Part shown: one piece after another, positions 23,831 to 33,954 of the stretch
Position numbering within the stretch: position 1 is the first letter of the stretch
Layout of the letters: every line of letters starts with the position of its first letter
From: Siphonodentalium dalli
Taxonomy: Eukaryota; Mollusca; Scaphopoda; Gadilida; Siphonodentaliidae
Direction: 5' to 3'
NCBI GenBank assembly: GCA_032622095.1
Contig: CP136065.1
Coordinates: 245,645,474 to 245,709,473, forward strand
Length of the DNA: 64,000 nucleotides
Program-made: the position numbers and the translations under genes
Notes under the pieces: generated by a model
Database searches by the model: none
What the model saw: the letters and a program-made list of their open reading frames with translations, nothing else
What the model was told of the DNA's origin: nothing

Positions 23831-23871
23831 TAGATATAAAACTTAAAGTGCCATCAGTGCTATCTCTACAA

Positions 23872-24005
23872 GTGTGCCTGTCATTTGCAGAATGAGGTCC
23901 CCAGAGGGGGGAAATTAGTAGTGATGCTAACACGCACAGAGGGCTAGCATCACCAAATTCACCCTCTGGGGACCTAAATCTGCTTAGGCCTCATCTTCTG
24001 GGAAG
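23872..24005. repeat. B element, left part
   Basis: AGTGTGCCTGTCATTTGCAG start, one core hairpin with an extra AGTA, ends in CTTAGGCCTCATCTTCTGGG. Confidence 0.75.
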
Positions 24006-24182
24006 TATCTCCATAATAATGAGACTTCACATGTCAAACCATTGTTATGTAAACAGATACAGTCCCGATAAATGTTCAAATTTTCAAAAAGATACCAAAG
24101 TTTAATCAAAATTTTACGATAAAATGTCACAGCATTGAAAAAAATTCTGAAAATCATATTCAGACTAAAATATTTGAACTGA

Positions 24183-24345
24183 CAGTAATGCCCTAATTAA
24201 TCGACTCCATAACCACAGCAGAATTATGGGTAATTTTTCAGGATTTAGTCGGAAATATAGCTTGTTGCCATATTTCCAACTAAATCCTGAAAAATTACCC
24301 ATAATTCTGCTGTGGTTATGGAGTCGATTAATTAGGGCATTACTG
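24183..24345. mobile_element. A element, shortened centre
   Basis: Both arms present (CAGTAATGCCCTAATTAATC), but the apex block with GGAAAGCTCTC is deleted; the arms meet at TTGTTGCCATATTTCC. Confidence 0.88.
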
Positions 24346-24450
24346 TACTACACGATTAGTGATATTCGTTGACAAATTTCTGTAACTGTAACACTGTAAC
24401 TGTAACATGGTTTCAACATGTGAAATTTTATTATTGTAGAACTATCAATA

Positions 24451-24541
24451 ATGAATTTAAGAACAAAGTTTATCTATTTCTTCATGTTCATCTTAGTGGT
24501 GGTGTTTTTACAGACTTATATTTTTTGCACATTTACCCACT
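24451..24541 (+). pseudogene. Signal-anchor-like first exon, copy 1
   Basis: ATG at 24451 opens MNLRTKFIYFFMFILVVVFL, a basic N-terminus followed by a hydrophobic helix, then QTYIFCTFTH and a good splice donor T|GTGAGT at 24542. Related frames occur on the same strand at 25426 and 39208, conserved as R-T-K-x-x-x-x-x-x-F-F-L-F. It looks like the first exon of a type II membrane protein such as a Golgi transferase, but no downstream exon was found. Could be a decayed nested gene or part of an unrecognised transposon. Confidence 0.4.
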
Positions 24542-24559
24542 GTGAGTACCTCGGGTCCC

Positions 24560-24959
24560 TTAACCCTTTACCCAACAAAACGGCCAAAACCGGCCAAATA
24601 AAGCTTCAACAGCCTAAAATATCTTCGGTCTGTCTCAATAGAACCATACAAATATGGATATCATTGGAACCGGCTCCTTGACCACATTGTGATAGTTACA
24701 GTTATGCCCTGTGCCAATGCATTCTCTTATATATGCGAGTCGACCATAGGTCGCCTCGCATATATAAGAGAATGCATTGGCCTAAAAAAAATCTTTTTTT
24801 AACACTTTTTACCATTTTTTCTTACATTCTTTAACAATTTTATAATTTTTAATGTGTTAAGCCAATGCATTCTCTTATATATGCGAGGCGACCTATGGTC
24901 GACTCGCATATATAAGAGAATGCATTGGCACAGGGCCCTTCTGTTGGGTAAAGGGTTAA
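24560..24959. mobile_element. D element (D3)
   Basis: Same layout and nearly the same sequence as D1, TTAA at both ends; begins 19 bp after the exon-like donor at 24542. Confidence 0.9.
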
Positions 24960-25075
24960 AAGTCACGGATGGCCTTGGTTGCAGGTTATAATTTAGGAAT
25001 AAAAGTTACAAAATTATGAAAATTTCCTCAAGAATATACTAAAAGTATAGTATAATGATAGAATGAATACGATAT

Positions 25076-25255
25076 TATCCACAAAACACACTTGTGAGAG
25101 CCGAGCATTTGTCTATATACAGCACGTAAAGAGTATGCGATAATTAAAACACTCAACACTGTTGAGATTTGTTTTTGGAGAGTAATTCACTGTGATCCAT
25201 TCCACACCGAAATATTGAGTGGTGATTATTAGCGAGTGCTATACCGGTATGTTGT
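25076..25255 (+). repeat. J repeat, copy 2
   Basis: CCACAAAACACACTTGTGAG to GGTGATTATTAGCGAGTGC, with the same block order as copy 1 and several small indels. Confidence 0.7.
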
Positions 25256-25425
25256 AAACAACATGGTTGCAGTTTTAATCAAAGTTCACTTAGTAGGGTC
25301 TCCCAAGTGTTGAGTGTTTTGCTTATAGCATACTCTTTTGTACTCTACTGTAACATAACATGGCTTTTGTTTACAAACACGATGAACGATCTTGAAAATA
25401 ACATGCTATTTATGTGATATTTATG

Positions 25426-25540
25426 ACTGGTATAAGAACAAAATCTGTCAATATTTTAATATTCTTTCTGTTTATGGTGGTTTTAACAGATGTGACTATT
25501 TCAACAGCAAAATCCATCACGAAGGTCATCCGTATATTTA
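25426..25540 (+). pseudogene. Signal-anchor-like frame, copy 2
   Basis: Frame with MTGIRTKSVNILIFFLFMVV, then LTDVTISTAKSITKVIRIF up to the TTAA of a C element at 25538. Closest to copy 3 (39208). The C element cuts off whatever followed. Confidence 0.38.
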
Positions 25541-25651
25541 ACCCTTTCAGTACCAAGTCCGATTTTTGTATCAACCCATATTTCCTTGATCATTTTTCAA
25601 ATTTATTGATTATAATAATGTGATACATTGATGGAAAGAGCTCTAAGAGGA
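25538..25651. repeat. C element, left half
   Basis: TTAACCCTTTCAGTACCAAG to GATGGAAAGAGCTCTAAGAG; the second arm is gone. It ends 40 bp from the donor of exon g. Confidence 0.85.
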
Positions 25652-25691
25652 CTGTGTACTAAAATAATATCGCTGCATGTTATTTACTCAC

Positions 25692-26065
25692 CTGATCCGC
25701 ATTTGGGTCAATGTCCGGATCGTATGAGAATTTTGCCGCATCCAGCACAATACTTCCTGAATCGGTGCCATACACAGCATAGTCCACTGCTGCTGGCTTC
25801 GCACTTATCGGCGTATGATCGATCTCAAAATAGCCACACACCATCCTGCTAAAGACCTCGCCTGGGCCGAATTTAGACTCGTCCATATCCACACTGTATG
25901 AGAACTTATAACGGCCGTAGTCAAGTTGTCTTTTCTGTATTAGTAAGTCAGCTTTATCGTGTGAGTCGATGTTGGATAGATCGACTTCCCCAATCGAATC
26001 GCACGTGTTTGGGTCAATTTTCCACATCTTCCATTCCTTTTTATTGACAGATGTTACGTTGCAGT
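25692..26065 (-). CDS. Exon g: REJ module
   Basis: 374 bp. Acceptor CATCTATTCACAG|AC and donor GATCAG|GTGAGT. The split codon G|AC gives Asp, so the junction reads TRI-D-CNVTSVNKKEW; an Asp-Cys followed by W-x-I is the pattern at the start of the REJ Ig-like subdomains. NKKEWKMWKIDPNTC and SIVLDAAKFSYDPDIDP follow; the latter is the conserved 'L-D-a-x-x-S-Y-D-P-D' REJ motif. It ends in phase 0 and continues directly in exon h. A truncated C element ends 40 bp beyond the donor. Confidence 0.93.
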
Positions 26066-26087
26066 CTGTGAATAGATGGAGAAAAAA

Positions 26088-26724
26088 TTAACCCTTTCTT
26101 TAGTATATACTCATTGACAAGTAGTTACCATAGGAAATGTTCAAATAATAATGGTCGTTTTTATCTGAACATTCCCTTCAATTGATGGGAATACTTCTGC
26201 ACTTGTGTTATCATTTGGGCTGTCGTCTGCTCAATTTTCCTGACTATCCCTCCAAAAGTACTCAATCCGATCGGACCCTCATAAATTACTATTTTTTGGC
26301 TTCGGGGGTAAAAAATAATTGATTCGAGTCGAGGAACGTACCCACCAACGCTCAGAGTGATCAGATATCAATTTTTGAAGTTTTGTTATTTCTATTGTTT
26401 CTGGCCCAGAAAATGCCGTCAAAAGGATGTTCTCGGTCAACTTTGCATTATTATTATTACCACTTGATTTTAGAGTTATCCATCTTCGTCCATTTGAATA
26501 AGTGTTTCTGTGGCAATTATTATTACAAATCTCGAGAAAATTACAAATTTCAAAAATCAATATCTGATCATTCTGAGCTTTGATGGATGGGTTCAAATCA
26601 AATATTTTTTACCCCTAAAGCCAAAGAAATAGTAATTTAGGGGTGCTTAATCGGATTGAGTACCTTTAATAGACGATTCCATATATACTTTTATAACTGA
26701 ATGGGAGAATCCATTTTTAAATTT
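26088..26724. mobile_element. P element split by an F element
   Basis: TTAACCCTTTCTTTAGTATA start; the part left of 26258 and the part right of 26663 (AGACGATTCCATATATACTT) follow the intact P element at 56649-56917. The right terminus is worn. Confidence 0.72.
26258..26663. mobile_element. F element
   Basis: 406-bp palindrome with termini GTACTCAATCCGAT / ATCGGATTGAGTAC. The arms contain TTGGCTTCGGGGGTAAAAAA and CAGAGTGATCAGATATC; the reading frames over it are palindrome products. It lies inside a P element. Confidence 0.8.
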
Positions 26725-26794
26725 GACAGTGGTATGAAGCCTCTAATTACATCGAGAAATTCTCACTTCAGTTACATTCCATTTTATCTCACAC

Positions 26795-27574
26795 CCAAGT
26801 CTGAGTTTAGTGTGCCTGTCATTTGCAGAATGAGGTCCCCAGAGGGAATTTTTAGTGATGCTATTCTGCATAGCTGGCTAGCATCACCAAATTCACCCTC
26901 TGGGGACCTATTCTGCATGTCCTCTTCTGCAATGTGAGGCATAGACTAAGATTGAAGTTCCCAAATTGTGAATATTGTGATGTACTCCCATTGGGAACCT
27001 CAATTATGCAATGCGTCATCTGCTAATTTGGGATACAGAGAAACTAAACTAAAAACGAAATAGAATCTATGTGAGGAAGTTTCTATAGAAATTTTATAAT
27101 AAAGAAACTTTCCATAGAAGATGAGGGCTAAGCAGAATGAGTTCCCCAGAGGGTGAATTTAGTGACGCTACCCACTAGCATCACTAAATTTACCCTCTGG
27201 GAACCTCATTCTGCTTTGCCCTGGGAAGTATCTATAGCCTCAAATTAACATTGTTTTAGTTACCTTTCTTCCTTCTGTTCAGTTTCTATATCCCATAATT
27301 TGCAGAAGATAAAATGTATAATCGAGGTGACTAATGGGTGAACATCACAAACTTCAACTGGGGTGCTGCAATCTGATCCTAGGACTCCCATAGCAGTTGA
27401 GGCCCCAGAAGGTGAATTTGGTGATGCTAGATTGCCATTCAGGATAGTGTCACTAAATTCACCCTCTGGGGACCTCATCCTGCATGGCTTCATCTGCCAT
27501 TGGAGACATAGACTCAGATTGAAATTCCCAAAATGATGAATATTGTGATGTACACCCATTGGGAACCTTGATTA
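26795..27574. mobile_element. B element, longest form, right end lost
   Basis: CCAAGTCTGAGTTTAGTGTG start; three core hairpins (26830, 27130, 27410) alternate with two copies of the interior that contains CCCATTGGGAACCT. The terminus is missing and the sequence passes straight into half an A element. Confidence 0.78.
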
Positions 27575-27666
27575 TGAATGGCAACAAGCCATATTTCCGA
27601 CTAAATCCTGAAAAGTTACCCATAATTCTGCTGTGGTTATGGAGTCGATTAATTAGGGCATTACTG
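27575..27666. repeat. A element, right half
   Basis: GAATGGCAACAAGCCATATT to GGGCATTACTG, joined directly to the B element; a recombination junction. Confidence 0.82.
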
Positions 27667-27689
27667 TACATGAAACGTAATTTCAGACC

Positions 27690-27880
27690 TTAAGAATCCG
27701 TTGTTACTTTCGCATTCCATTTATTGATTTAAGTATGTTTTATGAAGGTTTAATTTGGATCAAGTAATAAATAGAATCTACAACTCATTGCCAAAAGCTC
27801 GGCTCAGACCTAATTTACTGAACTTGTTTTGTAAATTTCACAATAAGCTGGGTACATGTAGATCCTCTATGTATCACACT
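27690..27880 (+). repeat. M repeat, copy 3 (partial)
   Basis: TCGCATTCCATTTATTGATT, CAAGTAATAAATAGAATCTA and a reduced L palindrome ending TGTAGATCCTCTATG. Confidence 0.65.
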
Positions 27881-27935
27881 GTTAGGGACAACAATTATCA
27901 AACAGCAGTTTTATCAACAATCAATAGATGAACTA

Positions 27936-28137
27936 CAGTATTGGCCTAAATAATTGACTCCTTAATTACAGAAGAATTGTGGGTAACTTTTCAGGATTTA
28001 GTTTGAAATAGGGCTTATTGCCTTGCATTGGAAAGCTCTCACTGAGAGCTTTCCGATGAATGTCAACAAGCCATATTTCCGATTAAATCCTGAAAAGTTA
28101 CCCATAAATCTGCTGTTGATTATTTAGGGCATTACTG
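27936..28137. mobile_element. A element
   Basis: CAGTATTGGCCTAAATAATT start, apex GCTCTCACTGAGAGC; a deletion near the right end removes GGTTAAGGAG. Its TA ends 24 bp from the donor of exon f. Confidence 0.85.
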
Positions 28138-28163
28138 TAATGACAAATATTCATAGTACTAAC

Positions 28164-28635
28164 CTATACGTGTCCCGGACAGTATCTGTATGTTTTTACT
28201 TTTGTGAACTTTGTAGGGTGCATTACAGCTTGCTGTGCATAGACCAACTGGATAATTTGGAAAATTCATCCCAGGTGGGTTACAATCGGCATTGGAAGCT
28301 GTCACGATCTCGGTCAAGGTGGTCGATGAGCCTGCATTGGTGACCGTCACAGTAATTGTGTATGTTCCTGCATGAGGGTAGGTGTGGCTAATAGATTTGG
28401 TCAGACCAATGGACCATGGCTCATTGTACTGCGTTGACCCATCACCCCAAATGATCACCAGTGTCGACGCGCTGCCAAGACTCTCAAGTGATAACGACAA
28501 GGTCACTGTCATTCCATCACGAACCAAATTGCTTATCTGAATGTTGCGGTTGAAATCTATGACTCGAATGTTGACAGACTTCGATACTGATTTAATTGGA
28601 TTAAGCGCCGTCACATCAATACTGAAGTCTCCAAT
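28164..28635 (-). CDS. Exon f: canonical PKD repeat and start of REJ module
   Basis: 472 bp. Acceptor ATTTATTGACAG|ATT and donor ATAG|GTTAGT. Phase 0 in, one base out. Residues 1-30 (IGDFSIDVTALNP) close the repeat begun in exons d-e. Residues ~35-120 form the most typical PKD domain of the window, with IIWGDGSTQYNEPWS as the FGDG turn and HTYPHAGTYTITVTVTNAG as the signature strand. From DCNPPGMNFPNYPVGLC the sequence changes to the Cys/Pro-rich start expected of an REJ module, ending SKNIQILSGTRI. An A hairpin ends about 25 bp past the donor. Confidence 0.93.
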
Positions 28636-28710
28636 CTGTCAATAAATGATACAAAATTATATAACTCGCTAAGTCTTCGCAGTTACAGCACAAGCCTGGA
28701 TATACAGTAT

Positions 28711-28758
28711 AGGGTGATGAGGTCCCAGAGAGTAAATTTAGTGACACTACCCCACACA
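28711..28758. repeat. B core fragment
   Basis: GATGAGGTCCCAGAGAGTAA to ACTACCCCACAC; cut by the Q arm. Confidence 0.5.
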
Positions 28759-28759
28759 C

Positions 28760-29350
28760 AATAGCTTAAAGATGCATAATCCGAATTAACGCTCCTGAAT
28801 TACTATTTCTTTGGCTTCGGGGGTAAACAATATTTTATTCGAGTCGAGGAACCCACCCATCAAAGCCCAGAGTGATCAGATATCGATATATATTTTTGAA
28901 ATTTGTTATTTCTCGAGATGTGTATTTATTTATGGCCCAGAAAAAATTAAACAAACCAAAGGTCTCGGACAAATTTGCAGATGAAGATGGATAACTCTAA
29001 AATCAATTGGTAATACGGTCAATTTTCATTGAACCACATGTTGATAAATAACATGTTTTGGGAAATTTTATACCATAGATAGTTGAAAGTGGTTAGCATT
29101 ATTTTGTTGTAATTAATCGATTATGATAACTAAAGCGTATTTATCCCACAGGGTTAGAGTGAAAGTCTGATAACTAAAGCATATTTTGAAGAAATGTTCT
29201 TGTGTATGTAACTTGAAGATATGGGGACCCTCTGATCAAATTGAGTACTCTTTCCATCAATGTATCACATTATTATAATCAATAAATTTGAAAAATGATC
29301 AAGGAAATATGGGTTGATACAAAAATCGGACTTGGCACTGAAAGGGTTAA
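28760..29350 (-). repeat. Q module, left copy
   Basis: 591 bp, almost identical in reverse to 32249-32840. Outer end AATAGCTTAAAGATGCATAA; the inner 102 bp are half a C element ending in TTAA at 29347. The middle is an F-like element (starting GTACTCAATTTGATC) fused to the C apex. Confidence 0.88.
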
Positions 29351-29688
29351 GTTGTTCACCCTCTGTGAAGCTCATTCTGCACTGAGGCCTCATATACTAG
29401 GAAATATCTATAGTCACAAATTAACATTGTTTTTAGTTACGTTTTCCCTTCTGTTCAGTTGCTATACTCCCCAATTTGCAGACGATATATTGCATAATCG
29501 AGATGAATAATGGGTGAACATCATCACCAACTTCAACTGGGGAACTTCAATCCAGTTGAGGCCTAATCAGAATGAGTCCCCAGAGGCTGACTTTGGTGAT
29601 GCTAGCCCACTGTGAGGGATAGCATCACTAAATTCACCCACTGGGGACCTCATTCTGCAAATGTTAAACACACACTATGTCCAAGCTT
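29351..29688. repeat. B element, long form, left end lost
   Basis: GTTCACCCTCTGTGAAGCTC, interior with CCCCAATTTGCAGACG and AATGGGTGAACATCA, then a full core hairpin and worn end CCAAGCTTG. Confidence 0.78.
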
Positions 29689-29703
29689 GCAACATAACAC
29701 CTA

Positions 29704-29928
29704 CAGTAATGCTCTAATTAATCGACCCCTTAACCACAGCAGAATTATGGGTAACTTTTCAGGATTTAGTCGGAAATATGGCTTGTTGCCATTCATCGGA
29801 AAATCTCAGTGAGAGCTTTGCAATGAATGGCAACAACCCATATTTCCGACTAAATCAGCTGACTAAATCCTGAATAATTACCTATTATTCTGCTGTGATT
29901 AAGGAGTCGATTATCTAGCGCATTACTG
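29704..29928. mobile_element. A element
   Basis: CAGTAATGCTCTAATTAATC start, TA flanks. The right arm has an extra TCAGCTGACTAAA and drifted bases. Confidence 0.85.
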
Positions 29929-30230
29929 TATATTGGGAGATATGAAATCTCCGCTCTATCAACAACAGATGAATAAAAAATAATGTACTGCCTTCAATAA
30001 ACAAGAGCACATCTGATAAATGATAAATAAATGATAAATATAGCTTCGAAAAAGTTTTATTTAAAAAAAAAATCGGCCATTGACCAATTTAGCCACCGAC
30101 AGCGCAAATACTGATAATATTGTTGAAGTAATGATCCAGACACCTGCACACGATGCATGGATTGCTGATTATAATAGTCATTTGAAAATGTTATACATAT
30201 ATCTTCTTGCCTGATTACATATATAATATA
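29929..30230. other. Intron segment, nothing recognised
   Basis: About 300 bp, with a short A-run at 30063 and an AT-rich end; no gene or repeat identified. Confidence 0.4.
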
Positions 30231-30233
30231 TTA

Positions 30234-30685
30234 GACGACACCAATTTTTAAGTCTGGTTTACGAACACCGCCGACAACTTTTTTTCCATTCCATGAAAAC
30301 AATTTTTTTTTTTTTTTTTTAATTAGTGTACTAGTATTAAGCTTGGAGAATAATAGTTCAACATTACTCAGCTAAAAGGTAGAGTTTTTTAATTATATTC
30401 GCATATACCTGGCTAGACAATTTGTGGCTTGGAACAGTATATCACTAATTTCCTATTAATACATGGCTCTATTTTCATATATTTTATGACAAGAAATGTC
30501 TGTTTATTTTAAATTTGAATATTAAAATCACATTTTAAATTCATATTTTATATATAATTATTGTGAAATTCAGGTACAACTCCACAATTTAACCAATATA
30601 CTAGGGTGAGAGAATTTTTTTCCCTACTGCATCTACTTTTTTTCCCCCACATGTTCGTAAACCAGACTTAAAAATTGGTGTCGCC
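30234..30685. mobile_element. G element (G2)
   Basis: 452 bp, TTA at both sides, TIR as in G1 with one change (GACGACACC). The interior differs from G1 in the middle ~200 bp, so the two may be deletion derivatives of a longer parent. Confidence 0.83.
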
Positions 30686-30726
30686 TTATGTATATATTAT
30701 TGTAAATTTGAAATGATCCATTTAAT

Positions 30727-30815
30727 AGAATAAATAAATAATAATAATCAATTCATTTATATAGTGCATTATACAATGAATTTGTTTCAATGCACTTTTT
30801 ATAATCAATATGGAT
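30727..30815. repeat. Dispersed TTATATAGTGC-type repeat
   Basis: AATTCATTTATATAGTGCAT and TTTGTTTCAATGCACTTT: resembles the widespread invertebrate repeat with 'ATTTATATAGCGC ... AGCGCTTTACA'. Assigned from memory of the pattern only. Confidence 0.35.
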
Positions 30816-30849
30816 TATTAATTATTATCTCAGTCACAAGGCACATGAG

Positions 30850-31299
30850 CCTGAGTTTAGTGTGCCTGTCATTTGCAGAATGAGGTCCCCAGAGGGTGAA
30901 TTTAGTGATGCTATCCCACATAGAGGGCTAGCATCACCAAATCTACCCTCTCTGGACCTCATTCTGCATGGCTTCAACTGCTATGGGAGACATAGATTCA
31001 GATTTAAGTTCCCAATTGATGATTATTGTGATGTACACCCATTGGGAACCTCGATTATGCAATGTGTCGTCTGCAAATTTGGGGATATAGAAAAACTAAA
31101 CTAAAAAAGAAATAGAATCTATGTGAAGATATATATAAAAAAAAAGAAACTTTCCCGAGAAGATGAGGCCTAAGCAAAATGAGGTCTCCAAAGGATGAAT
31201 TTAGGGATGCTAGCCCAATATGCGGGATAGCGTCACTAAATCCACCCTCTGGGGAGCTCATTCTGCAAATGACAGCCACACTAAACTCAGGCTTGAGGT
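30850..31299. mobile_element. B element, long form
   Basis: CCTGAGTTTAGTGTGCCTGT to CACACTAAACTCAGGCTTG, a core hairpin at each end, interior with CCCATTGGGAACCTCG. CACATGAG occurs at 30842-30849 and 31300-31307, a likely 8-bp duplication. Confidence 0.85.
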
Positions 31300-31368
31300 C
31301 ACATGAGACGGTTGCAACTCCCATCCTCCCAGCTGCTGAGAATTTGCGTGCATATCAAGTTTAGCATA

Positions 31369-32093
31369 CTGTATACACCCGTCAGTAAGCCTGGGGGCTC
31401 GTGCACGGTTTTGCTCAAAAAGTGGGTACTGGGCTTACTCACGAGGACCCCCATGTGCAAAAATTATTATGTTAGCCTTCAGGTGCCAACCAACCATCAT
31501 GTTTTATACCAATACCATATAGACAGTTCTGTACATTTGGAATAATTTTGAATAAGGTTGTACATTTTGGGATTAATTTGTAAACACAATAGGGTTGTAT
31601 GATGAGTTCACAAGTTAATTTAGTTACACTAATGATTATTAATGAAGCTAATTCTTATAAAAACACAACAGGTCACTCTTCTGCATTATCAAAGGATCCA
31701 ACAAAAACACTAAGTGATTACTCCACATCCCATTGAATTTACTCTGATAGAGGTGTGAACAATAAGTGACACATCCTTTGATTTTATTGATCTGATACCT
31801 CTTTGATTGATCCAACAACTAAGAATAAAATAAGTTGTGTATAGTTCACAACAATATTAACACAAGTGTATACTATTATACATCTTTATTATTTAAGAAA
31901 AACAACTGGAAAAAATAATAAAAGATGTGCTTGAGTTTCTTATCCTATTCTGCAGGACATGATTGTATTCACCTTCCAAATGCTCAGAAATGGGGGTGGG
32001 CTTATCTACGAGGACCACCCCATGTTTTGTTTAGGGTGAAAACCCCAGACTGGGCTTATCTTCGAGGATAGGCTTACTGACGGGTGTATACAG
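31369..32093. mobile_element. R element, TA target
   Basis: 725 bp; termini CTGTATACACCCGTCAGTAA and complement, extending to AAGCC, with TA on each side. Subterminal GGGCTTA-CTCACGAGGACC and GGGCTTATCTACGAGGACC recur in inverted position. No frame. Tc1/mariner-like by target; single copy here. Confidence 0.78.
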
Positions 32094-32248
32094 TACTGAC
32101 CAAATCTATTGACAATACGCACAAGATCTGAACAGTGTATAATTCTAAAGTCGCACTCCGCTTAACGCAAAACCTAGCCGATGTTACAAAACTCAGCATT
32201 CCGCCGGCAAGCGTGAACTCATATCGCTGTGCTGTTGTTGTCTACAAC

Positions 32249-32840
32249 TTAACCCTTTCAGTGCCAAGTCCGATTTTTGTATCAACCCATATTTCCTTGA
32301 TCATTTTTCAAATTTATTGATTATAATAATGTGATACATTGATGGAAAGAGTACTCAATTTGATCAGAGGGTCCCCATATCTTCAAGTTACATACACAAG
32401 AACATTTCTTCAAAATATGCTTTAGTTATCAGACTTTCACTCTAACCCTGTGGGATAAATACGCTTTAGTTATCATAATCGATTAATTACAACAAAATAA
32501 TGCTAACCACTTTCAACTATCTATGGTATAAAATTTCCCAAAACATGTTATTTATCAACATGTGGTTCAATGAAAATTGGCCATATTACCAATTGATTTT
32601 AGAGTTATCCATCTTCATCTGCAAATTTGTCCGAGACCTTTGGTTTGTTTAATTTTTTCTGGGCCATAAATAAATACACATCTCGAGAAATAACAAATTT
32701 CAAAAAATATATATCGATATCTGATCACTCTGGGCTTTGATGGGTGGGTTCCTCGACTCGAATCAAATATTTTTTACCCTCGAAGCCAAAGAAATGGTAA
32801 TTCAGGAGCGTTAATTCGGATTATGCATCTTTAAGCTATT
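32249..32840 (+). repeat. Q module, right copy
   Basis: Mirror image of 28760-29350: TTAA, half C element, F-like element, outer end AAAGATGCATAA complement and GCTATT. The TTAA ends of both copies face each other across 2.9 kb. Confidence 0.88.
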
Positions 32841-32960
32841 GAGCTCCAATTAATACTTTCTATACTGAATACTGATTGACGAGTAGTTCGTTCCTTCAAA
32901 ATATTCAGATAATAAGTTCACCAAACGACCATATAACTGAACATTTCCCTCCAATAAATA

Positions 32961-33089
32961 CAGTAATGCTCTAAATAATCGACTCCTTAACCACAGCAGA
33001 ATTATGGGTAACTTTTCAGGATTTAGTCGGAAATATGGCTTGTTGCCATTCATCGGAAAGCTCTCCCTCGATTATTTAGGGCATTACTG
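32961..33089. mobile_element. A element, right arm mostly deleted
   Basis: Complete left arm to AAAGCTCTC, then directly CCTCGATTATTTAGGGCATT and ACTG; TA flanks. Confidence 0.85.
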
Positions 33090-33194
33090 TAGGACCACTC
33101 CCCCTCTGCGCTTTTATTATTCATTGTCTGCTTATTTTTCCTGAACACCCCCTCCAGATGAATAATAGATCATTCAAGTGTATACTTTTATACT

Positions 33195-33795
33195 GGGTTC
33201 GCGCTGCCACTTGTCAAATTTGCCAATGGCAAAAATAATTAATATTTGGCAAAAAAATATTTTCATTTGGCAAAAGTTTTGGCAAGTCACTTTTTAATTC
33301 CTCAATAAAGTTGAAAAATATCGGTCAATCAATACCATTCATTTTAGGAAACTATTTACTATAGAATGATATTAGTGGTGTTTTATAAGGTTTCGGAAAC
33401 GTTAGCACCTCCATTAAGATTCAGTTAATCTGGTAACATTATTATCAATGGGTGGAGGGATTACCAATATTTAGTGCGGTTGTGGTGTTTACATAGATAA
33501 TCCTTTTGTGATGTTCCCTTCTGATGAAGCAACTCTTCTACCATTGTATTGTTTGGTGATTGGTTTATTGTTGTATGGTAAACCACACTAGAGATGCGAG
33601 TATAATTATATAACTAACTGCTTTCCTATATATCGATATCAAACGTCGTTCATTCCGCGAGTGTCGAAACATAAAACTCAATCAAGATTGCAGAAAATTA
33701 TACTACCAGGGATATTAACATTGGGCAATTTCTAATAGAATTTGGCAAAAATATTTTCATTCGGCAAATTATTTGGCAATTAATGGGAGAAAACA
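33195..33795. repeat. S segment with TTGGCAAA motifs
   Basis: Both ends are rich in TTTGGCAAAAATATTTTCAT in the same orientation (33225-33295 and 33735-33780), around ~430 bp of unique sequence. Probably an insertion in P; class unknown. Confidence 0.5.
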
Positions 33796-33836
33796 ATCAG
33801 TATAGAAAGGGTTAAATCAATTTTAAGTGAACTCAC

Positions 33837-33925
33837 CTGAGTGAATATGTGTTGAAGTGGTTCACTCGTAACGTCTTCTGTGACTGTATATGGGCCCAAG
33901 GTGCTGTCTATCTGATAGTTCATCG
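33837..33925 (-). CDS. Exon e: short PKD exon
   Basis: Only 89 bp, found by its splice sites and phase. Acceptor TGTTAACTTTGCAG|CG and donor ACTCAG|GTGAGT. The split codon C|CG reads Pro; the product is PMNYQIDSTLGPYTV and ends ...EPLQHIFTQ in phase 0. YQIDSTLGPY occupies the turn normally written as W-x-FGDG, and HIFTQ followed by IGDFSIDV from exon f makes the H-x-F-x-x-x-G-x-F-x-V signature of a PKD repeat across the junction, which strongly supports the join. A 32-bp minisatellite lies 30 bp upstream of its acceptor and a P element ends 21 bp past its donor. Confidence 0.88.
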
Positions 33926-33954
33926 CTGCAAAGTTAACATACTATCAGTGAACC

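Larger units (their letters stand above)
32850..33815. mobile_element. P element with two insertions
   Basis: ATTAATACTTTCTATACTGA start and CAGTATAGAAAGGGTTAA end (33796-33815). Between them the P interior is split by an A element (32961-33089) and by S (about 33195-33795). It ends 21 bp from the donor of exon e. Confidence 0.65.

Noticed and set aside
26279-26596. Overlapping frames of 105 and 66 codons on opposite strands
   Set aside because: They lie in the F palindrome, where both arms are open by chance.
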